Notes under the pieces: generated by a model
What the model was told of the DNA's origin: nothing
Seen by the model: the letters and a program-made list of their open reading frames with translations, nothing else
Databases searched by the model: none
Shown here: piece by piece, positions 1-8,375 of the stretch
Layout of the letters: each line of letters opens with the position of its first letter
Position numbering within the stretch: position 1 is the stretch's first letter
Source: Betaproteobacteria bacterium
Lineage (GTDB): Bacteria > Pseudomonadota > Gammaproteobacteria > Burkholderiales > Burkholderiaceae_C
Direction of reading: 5' to 3'
Length of the DNA stretch: 10,333 bases
Assembly: GCA_005882155.1 (NCBI GenBank)
Contig: VBCQ01000206.1
Location: forward strand, 1-10,333
Made by a program: the position numbers and the translations under genes

Positions 1-2067
1 CACCAGCTCTTCCAGCGTCAGCCAGCCCATGCCTTGAATGAACGCGCCTTCGATCTGGCCGATGTCGACGGCGGGGTTCAGCGAGCGTCCGACGTCGTGC
101 AGCAGGTCGGCGCGCAAGAGCTTCCATTCGCCGCTCAGCGTGTCGACGACGATCTCGCTGACCGCGGCGCCGTAAGCGAAGTAGTAGAACGGCCGGCCTT
201 GCATGCGCTCGCGGTCCCAGTGCAGGCCGGGTGTCGCGTAGAAGCCGTCGGACCACAGCTGAACGCGGCTCGTGTAGGCGCGCATCACGAGCTCGTTGAA
301 TGGCATGCGCTGTCCATTGACATGCACCTCGTCGTTGGCGAAGCGCACGGCCGATGCCTCGCCGCCGTGCAGCGAAGCCGCCACCGTCGCAAGCCGCTCG
401 CGGATCTGTCGCGCCGCATCCTGCGCGGCCTTGCCGTTCAAATCGCTGCCGCTCGACGCCGCCGTCGCCGAGGTATTGGCGACCTTCTGCGTGTCGGTCG
501 CGGTGACTCGAACCCGCTCGAAGCCGACGCCGAGCTCATGCGCGACGACCTGCGCGACCTTGGTGTTCAGGCCCTGTCCCATCTCGGTGCCGCCGTGGTT
601 CACGAGGATCGAGCCGTCGCCGTAGACATGCACCAATGCGCCGGCCTGGTTCAGGTGCTGCACGTTAAACGAGATGCCGAACTTGACGGGGGTCAATGCG
701 ATGCCGCGCTTGAGCAGCGCGCTCGCTGCGTTGAACTCGGCAAGCGCGGCGCGGCGCGCGCGGTAGTCGCTGGTCCGCTCGAGCTCGTCGACGATCTCGT
801 GAATGATGTTGTCCTCAATTGTCTGGCCGTAAGGCGTGGTGTTGCGCTCGCCGGTGCCGTAGAAGTTGACGCGCCGCACGTCGAGCGGATCACGCCCGAG
901 CGCGCGCGCCACGTTGTCGACGATGACTTCGGTGACGATCGCGCCCTGCGGCCCGCCAAAGCCGCGAAACGCCGTGTTGCTCTGCGTGTTCGTCTTCGCC
1001 GAGTGACCGTGCAGCGCGACATCGGGCAGCCAGTAGGCGTTGTCGACGTGGCACAGCGCGCGCGTCATCACCGGCCCCGACAGGTCGGCCGAGTGGCCGG
1101 CGTGCGAGACCAGCGTGATCTCGACACCGAGCAGCCGACCGTCGTCGTCGTAGCCGGCCTCGTACTCGTAATCGAAGCCGTGACGCCGCCCGGTGATGAG
1201 GAAATCGTCGTCGCGGTCGACGCGCAGCTTGACCGGTCGATTCAATGTCTTCGCCGCGACGGCCGCGATGCAGGCGAACTGCGCCGACTGCGACTCCTTG
1301 CCGCCGAAGCCACCGCCCATGCGCCGGCATTCGACCTGTACCTGGTGCGATCGCAGCTTCAGCGCACGCGCTACGGCGTGCTGCATCTCGCTCGGGTGCT
1401 GCGTCGAGCAATGCACGAGCATCGCGTCGTCTTCCTTCGGGATCGCATAGCTGATCTGGCCTTCGAGGTAGAACTGCTCCTGCCCGCCGACTGCGAACGT
1501 GCCGCGCAGGCGATGCGGCGCGTGGTCAATGGCCGCGCGCGCGCCGCCATCGCGCGTGTGGCGCGTGAGGTGCATCGCCGGCAGCACGTACTCGCCTTTC
1601 GAATGCGCCTCTTTCGCCGTCAGCACGGCTGGCAGCGGGTCGATCTGTAGCACCTCGCCGGCAAGCGCTGCGGCGCGTCGCGCGATGTCGCGCGTGGTTG
1701 CGATGACCGCGAACACCGGCTGGCCGACGAAGCGCACTTCGCCGTCGGCGAGGATCGGGTCGTCGTGCGCAATCGCGCCGCAATCGTTGGGGCCGGGGAT
1801 GTCGGCGGCACTGAGCACGCAGACGACACCGGGGAGGGCGCGAATCCTTTCCAGCGCGACGCCGGTGATGCGGCCATGCGCAATCGGCGACAGGCCAAGC
1901 GCGGCGTGCAGCGTCCCGGCGAGTTCGGGCAGATCGTCGATGTAGGCTGCTTCACCGGCAACATGCAGATGAGCCGATTCGTGCGGTTGGCTGATGCCGA
2001 CGCGCGCGTCCACCCTTTCCGTTCGCGCTGAGGAAGGAGTGGATTGCGCGGGAAGAGAGTGTTTCAT
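1..2067 (-). CDS. xdhB: Xanthine dehydrogenase large (molybdopterin-binding) subunit, 3' end outside window
   Basis: XdhB carries the molybdenum cofactor and oxidises hypoxanthine to xanthine and xanthine to urate in the cytoplasm, as partner of XdhA. I translated the minus strand from the ATG at 2067-2065 and found it open to the window edge, giving 689 residues. Family members have roughly 770-780, so about 90 C-terminal residues are missing, including the region expected to hold the catalytic Glu. Motifs seen are GGQEQFYLEG (194-203), MGGGFGGKE (250-258), AFRGFGGPQG (from 366), GGTEMGQG (492-499) and the Ser/Ala-rich TSATAASSGS (from 532), all typical of molybdopterin and substrate contacts in this family. 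The start lies one base after the xdhA stop and has no strong Shine-Dalgarno sequence, which suggests translational coupling. No frameshift or missing block is visible. Aldehyde oxidase is a less likely alternative, given the split-subunit layout and the guaD neighbour. Confidence 0.96.
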   Translation of the reverse strand, partial: MKHSLPAQSTPSSARTERVDARVGISQPHESAHLHVAGEAAYIDDLPELAGTLHAALGLSPIAHGRITGVALERIRALPGVVCVLSAADIPGPNDCGAIAHDDPILADGEVRFVGQPVFAVIATTRDIARRAAALAGEVLQIDPLPAVLTAKEAHSKGEYVLPAMHLTRHTRDGGARAAIDHAPHRLRGTFAVGGQEQFYLEGQISYAIPKEDDAMLVHCSTQHPSEMQHAVARALKLRSHQVQVECRRMGGGFGGKESQSAQFACIAAVAAKTLNRPVKLRVDRDDDFLITGRRHGFDYEYEAGYDDDGRLLGVEITLVSHAGHSADLSGPVMTRALCHVDNAYWLPDVALHGHSAKTNTQSNTAFRGFGGPQGAIVTEVIVDNVARALGRDPLDVRRVNFYGTGERNTTPYGQTIEDNIIHEIVDELERTSDYRARRAALAEFNAASALLKRGIALTPVKFGISFNVQHLNQAGALVHVYGDGSILVNHGGTEMGQGLNTKVAQVVAHELGVGFERVRVTATDTQKVANTSATAASSGSDLNGKAAQDAARQIRERLATVAASLHGGEASAVRFANDEVHVNGQRMPFNELVMRAYTSRVQLWSDGFYATPGLHWDRERMQGRPFYYFAYGAAVSEIVVDTLSGEWKLLRADLLHDVGRSLNPAVDIGQIEGAFIQGMGWLTLEELV

Positions 2068-2068
2068 T

Positions 2069-3577
<1,509 letters not shown>

Positions 3578-3626
3578 ATCCGAAACTTAACGCCAATGAC
3601 CCCTGTGTGTATACGATGCCGGCGAT
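3578..3626. promoter_or_regulatory. Divergent xdhA / guaD intergenic control region
   Basis: These 49 bp lie between the xdhA and guaD start codons, so both transcripts must start here or inside the opposite gene. The region is more A+T-rich than its surroundings. It holds a perfect 6-bp palindrome, GTATAC (3609-3614). A 6-bp inverted repeat, CATATC (3575-3580) with GATATG (3624-3629), brackets it and includes both start codons. Neither start has a recognisable Shine-Dalgarno. The position implies joint control of purine oxidation and guanine deamination, perhaps by a purine-responsive repressor, but no regulator gene is in the window and the operator is a guess. Confidence 0.5.
3587..3615 (+). 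promoter_or_regulatory. Candidate sigma-70 promoter for the guaD operon
   Basis: TTAACG (3587-3592) matches the -35 consensus at 4 of 6 bases. TATACG (3610-3615) matches the -10 consensus at 4 of 6. The spacer is exactly 17 bp. Transcription would begin near 3622, only about five bases before the guaD ATG at 3627, so the message would be nearly leaderless, which agrees with the missing Shine-Dalgarno. It is a weak match by eye and could be chance. Confidence 0.3.
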
Positions 3627-4964
3627 ATGGCCGATGTTCCGATGAGCGCTTCCGCAGCGCTGGCGCAGCAGCGCATCGCGCTGCGCGGCGACCTGCTCGA
3701 CTTCGTTGCCGCGCCGCAGTGGGGCGAGGTCGAATCGCCTGCGCTGCGCTACCGCGCCGACCACTGGCTGCTGATCGAAGACGGGCGCATCGCCGGCGCG
3801 CAGGCGGGCGACGCGCCGCTCGACGAGAGCTGGGCGCGGCACGACCATCGCGGCTGCCTGATCCTGCCGGGCTTCATCGACACGCATGTGCACAGCCCGC
3901 AGCTCGACGTGATCGCGAGCTACGGCAGCGGCTTGCTCGACTGGCTGAAGACCTACACCTTTCCGGCCGAGCGGCGCTACGCCGACCTCGATGAGGCGCG
4001 TGCCGGCGCAGCACGTTTTCTCGATGCGCTGTTCGCCCATGGCACGACCAGCGCGGTCGTGTTCCCCACCGTTCACAAACACAGCGCCGACGCCTTGTTC
4101 GCCGCAGCGCAGCAGCGCGGCATGCGACTCATCGCCGGCAAGGTGCTGATGGACCGGCATGCGCCCGACGGTCTGCGCGACGACGTGGATCAGGCGGCGC
4201 GCGACTGCGTCGACCTCATCGATTGCTGGCACGGCAAGGACCGTCTCGCGTATGCGGTGACGGTGCGCTTCGCACCGTGCAGCACACCGGAACAACTCGC
4301 GATGGCGGGGCGGCTGTGCACGTCGTTCCCCGGCGTCTACATGCAGACGCATCTTGCCGAAAGCCGCGACGAGGTCGCATGGGTACGCGAGCTGTTCCCC
4401 GAGGCGCGCAGTTATCTCGACGTCTACGACCGCGCCGGCTTGTTGAACGCCCGCGGCGTTTTCGCGCACGGCATCTGGCTCGACGACGACGACCGCGCAG
4501 CGTTGCGCGATGCCGGCGCGCAAATTGCGCACAGCCCGTCATCGAACCTGTTCCTCGGCAGTGGGCTGTTCGACTGGCGCGCGGCCGAAGCGGCGGCCGT
4601 GCCGGTCAGCGTCGCGACCGATGTCGGCGGCGGGACGAGCTTGTCGATGTTGCGAACGCTCGCCGACGCGTACAAGGTGCAGGCGATGGCCGGCGAACGG
4701 CTGACGGCGTGGAAGGCCTTGCATGCATCGACGCTCGGCGCCGCGCAGGCGCTCGGCTTGTCGCGCGAGATCGGCTCGTTGAGTGTCGGCTGTGCGGCGG
4801 ATGTGTGCGTGTGGGACTGGGCGGTGGGAGCTGTCGCTGAGCGCCGGCTGGAGGTCGCGCAGGGATTGCATGAGCGGGTGTTTGCGTGGATGACGCTTGG
4901 GGATGAGAGGAATTTGGTGAGTGCGCGGGTGGCGGGAGTGCTGCGCTACGAGCGCGGAATGTGA
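3627..4964 (+). CDS. guaD: Guanine deaminase
   Basis: GuaD is a zinc-dependent amidohydrolase that converts guanine to xanthine plus ammonia in the cytoplasm. The 445-residue protein shows the family motifs in order: PGFIDTHVHSPQ, with zinc ligands H87 and H89; HLAES, with H242; HGIWL, with H281; HSPSSNLFLGSG; and ATDVGGGTS, with the metal Asp D332. Length and motifs fit guanine deaminase better than other amidohydrolases. The ATG at 3627 gives the longest product; the ATG at 3642 (residue 6) is a possible alternative, and neither has a clear Shine-Dalgarno. It is divergent from xdhA and ends 6 bp before the ABC ATPase gene. Its product xanthine is a substrate of the XdhAB enzyme encoded opposite. 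The last 130 bases use more G-ending and T-ending codons, including AGG, than the body of the gene. Confidence 0.96.
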   Translation: MADVPMSASAALAQQRIALRGDLLDFVAAPQWGEVESPALRYRADHWLLIEDGRIAGAQAGDAPLDESWARHDHRGCLILPGFIDTHVHSPQLDVIASYGSGLLDWLKTYTFPAERRYADLDEARAGAARFLDALFAHGTTSAVVFPTVHKHSADALFAAAQQRGMRLIAGKVLMDRHAPDGLRDDVDQAARDCVDLIDCWHGKDRLAYAVTVRFAPCSTPEQLAMAGRLCTSFPGVYMQTHLAESRDEVAWVRELFPEARSYLDVYDRAGLLNARGVFAHGIWLDDDDRAALRDAGAQIAHSPSSNLFLGSGLFDWRAAEAAAVPVSVATDVGGGTSLSMLRTLADAYKVQAMAGERLTAWKALHASTLGAAQALGLSREIGSLSVGCAADVCVWDWAVGAVAERRLEVAQGLHERVFAWMTLGDERNLVSARVAGVLRYERGM

Positions 4965-4970
4965 ACTCAA

Positions 4971-6482
4971 ATGCTCCGCCTCGAACTGATCTCCATCACC
5001 AAGCAGTACCCCGCCGTCAAAGCCAACGACCGCGTCGACCTGCGCGTCAAGCCGGGCGAGATCCATGCGGTGCTCGGTGAGAACGGGGCCGGCAAGTCGA
5101 CGCTGATGAAGATCATCTACGGTGCCGTCCGCCCCGACGAAGGCGAGATCCGTTGGAACGGTCAGCCGGTCGCCATTCGCAACCCGCACGAAGCGCGGCA
5201 GCTCGGTATCGCGATGGTGTTCCAGCACTTCAGCCTGTTCGACACGCTGACCGCGGCCGAGAACGTCTGGCTCGGGTTGGAGAAAACGCTGTCGCTCAGC
5301 GAGGTCACCCAACGCATCACCGACGTGGCCAAGGTCTACGGCCTCGATGTCGACCCCCTGCGTCCGGTGCACAGCTTGTCGGTCGGCGAGCGCCAGCGGG
5401 TCGAGATCGTGCGTGCGCTGATGACGAATCCGCAGCTGCTGATCCTCGACGAGCCGACCTCGGTGCTGACGCCGCAAGCCGTCGGCACGCTGTTCGTCAC
5501 GCTGCGCCAGCTCGCGAGCGAGGGCTGCAGCATCCTCTACATCAGCCACAAGCTCGACGAGATTCGCGCGCTGTGCCACCACTGCACGGTGCTGCGCGCC
5601 GGCAAGGTCACCGGCGAGGTCGACCCGACGAAGGAGAGCAACGCCAGCCTGTCGCGATTGATGATCGGCGCCGAGCCGCCGCCGTTGCGTCATCAGCGCG
5701 CGCAGCCTGGCGAGGTCGTGCTCGCGGTGCGTGACTTGACGCTCGCGAAGCAGGATCCGTTCGGCATGAACCTGCACGACATCTCGTTCGACGTGCGCGC
5801 CGGCGAGATCGTCGGCATCGCCGGCGTGTCGGGCAACGGCCAGCAGGAGCTGATGGCCGCGTTGTCGGGCGAGGACCCGCGCGCCGTGCCGAGCTCGATT
5901 CGGCTGTTCGATCAGCCGGCCGGGCACTGGTCGCCACGGCGGCGCCGCGACGCGGGGCAACACTCCGTTCCCGAGGATCGGCTCGGCCGCGGTGCGGTGC
6001 CGACCTTGTCACTCGCGCAGAACACGCTGCTGACGCGGACCGAAACGATCGGTCGTTCCGGTTGGATCCATACACGCGACGTGACTGCGTTGGCGCGGCG
6101 TGTCATCGAGCGCTTCAAGGTCCAAGCCGCTGGACCGGAGGCGACTGCGACGAGCCTGTCGGGCGGCAACCTGCAGAAGTTCATCGTCGGGCGCGAGATC
6201 GATGCGCAGCCGAAGCTGCTGATCGTCTCGCAGCCGACTTGGGGAGTGGATGTCGGCGCGGCGGCGCAGATTCGCGGCGAGCTCCTCGCGCTGCGCGACG
6301 CGGGTTGCGCGGTGCTCGTCGTCAGTGAAGAACTCGATGAGCTGTTCGAAATTTGCGATCGACTGATGGTGATTGCGCAGGGGAGAGTGTCGGTGAGCGT
6401 CGCGGCGTCGCTGGCGACGGTCGAGCAGATGGGGGAGTGGATGTCGGGGCTGTGGCCCGAAGTCGATCATGTTGAAGCTTGA
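4971..6482 (+). CDS. ABC transporter ATP-binding protein, two fused ATPase domains, purine/nucleoside uptake type
   Basis: This cytoplasmic subunit powers an importer of the BMP/nucleoside class (YufO/NupA-like). Its 503 residues contain two ATPase domains. The first is canonical: Walker A GENGAGKST (36-44), Q-loop Gln 85, signature LSVGERQ (136-142) and Walker B LLILDEP (156-162). The second has a degenerate P-loop, GVSGNGQQE, signature LSGGNLQK (396-403) and Walker B LLIVSQP (416-422), in which Gln replaces the catalytic Glu. This asymmetry is usual in the family, so only the first half is expected to hydrolyse ATP fully. Sugar importers of the RbsA type share the layout, but two permease genes of unequal type and a BMP binding protein follow here, which favours purine base or nucleoside uptake. 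The gene overlaps permease 1 by 14 bp. Its substrate is inferred from context. Confidence 0.93.
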   Translation: MLRLELISITKQYPAVKANDRVDLRVKPGEIHAVLGENGAGKSTLMKIIYGAVRPDEGEIRWNGQPVAIRNPHEARQLGIAMVFQHFSLFDTLTAAENVWLGLEKTLSLSEVTQRITDVAKVYGLDVDPLRPVHSLSVGERQRVEIVRALMTNPQLLILDEPTSVLTPQAVGTLFVTLRQLASEGCSILYISHKLDEIRALCHHCTVLRAGKVTGEVDPTKESNASLSRLMIGAEPPPLRHQRAQPGEVVLAVRDLTLAKQDPFGMNLHDISFDVRAGEIVGIAGVSGNGQQELMAALSGEDPRAVPSSIRLFDQPAGHWSPRRRRDAGQHSVPEDRLGRGAVPTLSLAQNTLLTRTETIGRSGWIHTRDVTALARRVIERFKVQAAGPEATATSLSGGNLQKFIVGREIDAQPKLLIVSQPTWGVDVGAAAQIRGELLALRDAGCAVLVVSEELDELFEICDRLMVIAQGRVSVSVAASLATVEQMGEWMSGLWPEVDHVEA

Positions 6483-7524
6483 GCCCCGCTCCCAACCCAG
6501 CCCGGTCATGTCCATCGCGTCGCCGTTGCTCGCGCTCGCGATCACCGTCGTCATCGGCGTCGCCCTCTTCATCCTCCTCGGCAAAGACCCGTTGCGCGGG
6601 CTGCAAGTCTTCTTCATCGAGCCGGTGAAAAACGCCTACGCGTTGTCCGAGCTCGCGATGAAAGCGACGCCGCTGTTGCTGATCGCGCTCGGCCTCGCGC
6701 TGTGCTTTCGCTCGAACGTCTGGAACATCGGCGCCGAAGGGCAGTTCATCATCGGCGCGATCGCCGCCGGCGGCGTCGCGATGCTGGCCGACAAAGACAG
6801 CAGCCGCTGGATCGTCGTCGCGATTCTCGCGGCCGGGGTGGCGGGCGGCATGCTGTGGGCGGGCATCGTCGCGCTGTTGCGCGACCAGGCGAACGCGAAC
6901 GAAATCCTCGTCAGCCTGATGCTCGTCTACGTCGCCGACATGGTGCTGAGCTACCTCGTCTACGGGCCGTGGAAAGACCCGGCGGGCTACAACTTTCCGC
7001 AGACGATCAGCTTCCTCGAGCCGACCAAGATCCCGCGGCTCGTCAGCGGCTATCGCGTCAACATCGGCCTCGTCATCGCGCTGCTCGCCGTCGCCGGCTT
7101 CTGGCTCTTCATGTTTCGCAGCTACGCCGGATTTCAACTGCAGGTCGGCGGGCTTGCGCCGGCCGCCGCGCGCTACGCCGGCTTCTCGTCGCGCCGTGCA
7201 TTGTGGGTCGCGATGCTCGCGTCGGGCGGGATGGCGGGGCTCGCCGGCGGGCTCGAAGCCGCCGGACCGCTTGGTCAGCTGACGCCGCATGTGCCGGCGG
7301 GCTACGGCTTCGCCGCGATCATCGTCGCCTTCGTCGGGCGGCTGCATCCGCTCGGCGCGGTGTTCGCTGCGGTGCTGATGAGCATGTTCTACATCGGCGG
7401 CGAGCTGGCGCAGTCGCGGCTTGGATTGCCGAAGTCATTGACCGGCGTGTTTCAGGGGCTGCTGCTGTTCACGCTGCTGGGCTGCGACACGCTGATCCAC
7501 TACCGGGTTCGTCGGGCCGCTTGA
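6469..7524 (+). CDS. ABC transporter permease 1, purine/nucleoside uptake type
   Basis: This inner-membrane subunit belongs to the BPD_transp_2 class (YufP/NupB-like) and would pair with permease 2 to form the translocation channel. The 351 residues show about ten hydrophobic segments, roughly at 18-38, 65-81, 93-107, 113-136, 145-165, 197-216, 244-264, 276-292, 294-312 and 322-345. The family motif NVWNIGAEGQFIIGA (83-97) is present, as are ANEILVSLML and FAAIIVAFVGRLHPLG. The ATG at 6469 lies inside the end of the ATPase gene. The ATG at 6508 (residue 14, just before the first membrane segment) is a plausible alternative; neither has a good Shine-Dalgarno. The TGA stop shares its A with the ATG of permease 2, a classic sign of coupled translation. 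The gene appears intact. Confidence 0.93.
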   Translation: MLKLEPRSQPSPVMSIASPLLALAITVVIGVALFILLGKDPLRGLQVFFIEPVKNAYALSELAMKATPLLLIALGLALCFRSNVWNIGAEGQFIIGAIAAGGVAMLADKDSSRWIVVAILAAGVAGGMLWAGIVALLRDQANANEILVSLMLVYVADMVLSYLVYGPWKDPAGYNFPQTISFLEPTKIPRLVSGYRVNIGLVIALLAVAGFWLFMFRSYAGFQLQVGGLAPAAARYAGFSSRRALWVAMLASGGMAGLAGGLEAAGPLGQLTPHVPAGYGFAAIIVAFVGRLHPLGAVFAAVLMSMFYIGGELAQSRLGLPKSLTGVFQGLLLFTLLGCDTLIHYRVRRAA

Positions 7525-8343
7525 TGGATGCAATCGCGCTCCTTCTCGCCGCCATGCTGAACGCCGGCACCGTCCTCGCGTTTGCCGCTTTGGGCCTGTT
7601 GATCAACGAGCGCGCCGGCATCGTCAACCTCGGCAGCGAAGGGATGATGCTGGTCGCCGCACTCGCCGGCTTCGCGACCGCGGTGCACACCGGCAACGAC
7701 GCTCTCGCCTTCGCCGCCGGCGCGCTCGCCGGCGCGTTGCTCGCCGCAGCGTTCGGTGTGCTCGTGATCTGGCTCAACACCAACCAATATGCGACCGGCC
7801 TCGCGTTGAGCTTGTTCGGCGCCGGCTTCTCGGCCTTTGCCGGCATTCGGTACACGCAGGAAAAATTGTCCGAGCGTCCGCATTTCGAGGTCCCGTTTCT
7901 TGCCGACGTTCCGCTCGTCGGGCCGGCGTTGTTTCGCCAACACCCGATGGTCTACGTCGCAATCGCGCTGACGATTGCGCTGGCGTGGTTCCTCTACCGC
8001 TCGCGCGCCGGCCTGGTGCTGCGCGCCGTCGGCGAGTCGCCCGAATCGGCGCATGCGCTGGGCTACCCGGTGCGGCGAATTCGCCTCGCTGCGGTGATGA
8101 CGGGCGGCGCGCTGTGCGGCATCTCGGGTGCCTACATCTCGGTGGTCTACACGCCGCTGTGGGTCGAGGGCATGATCGCCGGCAAGGGCTGGATCGCACG
8201 GCGTGCAGGTCTCGAGCCAATTGCTGACGATGCTGCCGTATCTCGCGACGATCGTCGTGCTGGTGCTGATCTCGCGCAACGCGGCGTGGATTCGCGCGAA
8301 CATGCCGGCGTCATTGGGTAAACCGTTTTTCCCCGGCTCATAA
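7524..8343 (+). pseudogene. ABC transporter permease 2, broken by internal deletion and frameshift
   Basis: This is the second inner-membrane channel subunit of the importer (YufQ/NupC-like). From the ATG at 7524 the frame gives a good family N-terminus with INERAGIVNLGSEGMM, then GESPESAHALGYPVRR, to GWIA ending at residue 225 (8196-8198). After that the frame gives unrelated Arg/Asp-rich sequence to a stop at 8319-8321. The expected C-terminus resumes one frame over at about 8200: GVQVSSQLLTMLPYLATI, then VLVLISRN and ASLGKPF, with a TAA at 8341-8343. Homologs as I recall them have about 34 residues between GWIA and GVQVSSQ, covering about one membrane segment. The two parts sum to 272 residues where about 305 are usual, and the frame change fits a loss of 3n+2 bases. 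A gene caller would report 7524-8321, 265 residues with a nonsense tail of about 40. A sequencing or assembly error is the main alternative to real decay. Confidence 0.85.
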
Positions 8344-8344
8344 T
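8314..8344 (+). promoter_or_regulatory. Candidate internal promoter before the binding-protein gene
   Basis: CATAAT (8339-8344) matches the -10 consensus at 5 of 6 bases and overlaps the permease 2 stop. TTGGGT (8314-8319) matches -35 at 3 of 6, with a long 19-bp spacer. Transcription would start near 8351, leaving a leader of about 25 bases that contains the GGAG ribosome site. A separate promoter would make sense because binding proteins are usually needed in excess over their permeases. This is a by-eye match. Confidence 0.28.
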
Positions 8345-8363
8345 CGCAGCCGCTTTTCCTCTC

Positions 8364-8367
8364 GGAG
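8364..8367 (+). promoter_or_regulatory. Shine-Dalgarno GGAG for the BMP lipoprotein gene
   Basis: GGAG sits 8 bases before the ATG at 8376. It is the clearest ribosome binding site among the gene starts in this window; the other starts rely on coupling or have none. It fixes the lipoprotein start and suggests efficient translation. Confidence 0.7.
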
Positions 8368-8375
8368 ACGACAAC

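Noticed and set aside
34..1650. Plus-strand open frame of 538 codons opposite xdhB
   Set aside because: It is antisense to a clearly conserved XdhB reading, is rich in Arg, Ala and Val with no domain, and is the usual by-product of high-G+C codon bias.
4539..5963. Minus-strand open frame of 474 codons opposite guaD and the ATPase gene
   Set aside because: Antisense shadow of two conserved genes, with composition typical of reverse-frame GC-rich sequence.
6216..6236. Catalytic Glu replaced by Gln in the second Walker B of the ATPase (LLIVSQP)
   Set aside because: As I know the family, this asymmetry is common in double-domain nucleoside importer ATPases, so it is not a defect or novelty here.
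6702..7523. Possible long N-terminal extension of permease 2 (the same frame is open back to 6702)
   Set aside because: The extension overlaps conserved permease 1 out of frame and is Arg-rich. The family N-terminus begins at the coupled ATG at 7524.
8198..8321. Programmed frameshift or readthrough joining the two frames of permease 2
   Set aside because: A frame change alone would not restore the roughly 34 missing residues, and I see no slippery heptamer at the junction.
8334..8358. CGGCT/AGCCG inverted repeat followed by CTTTTC, resembling a terminator after permease 2
   Set aside because: The stem is only 5 bp with a 9-base loop and the T run is four bases, too weak to call a terminator.
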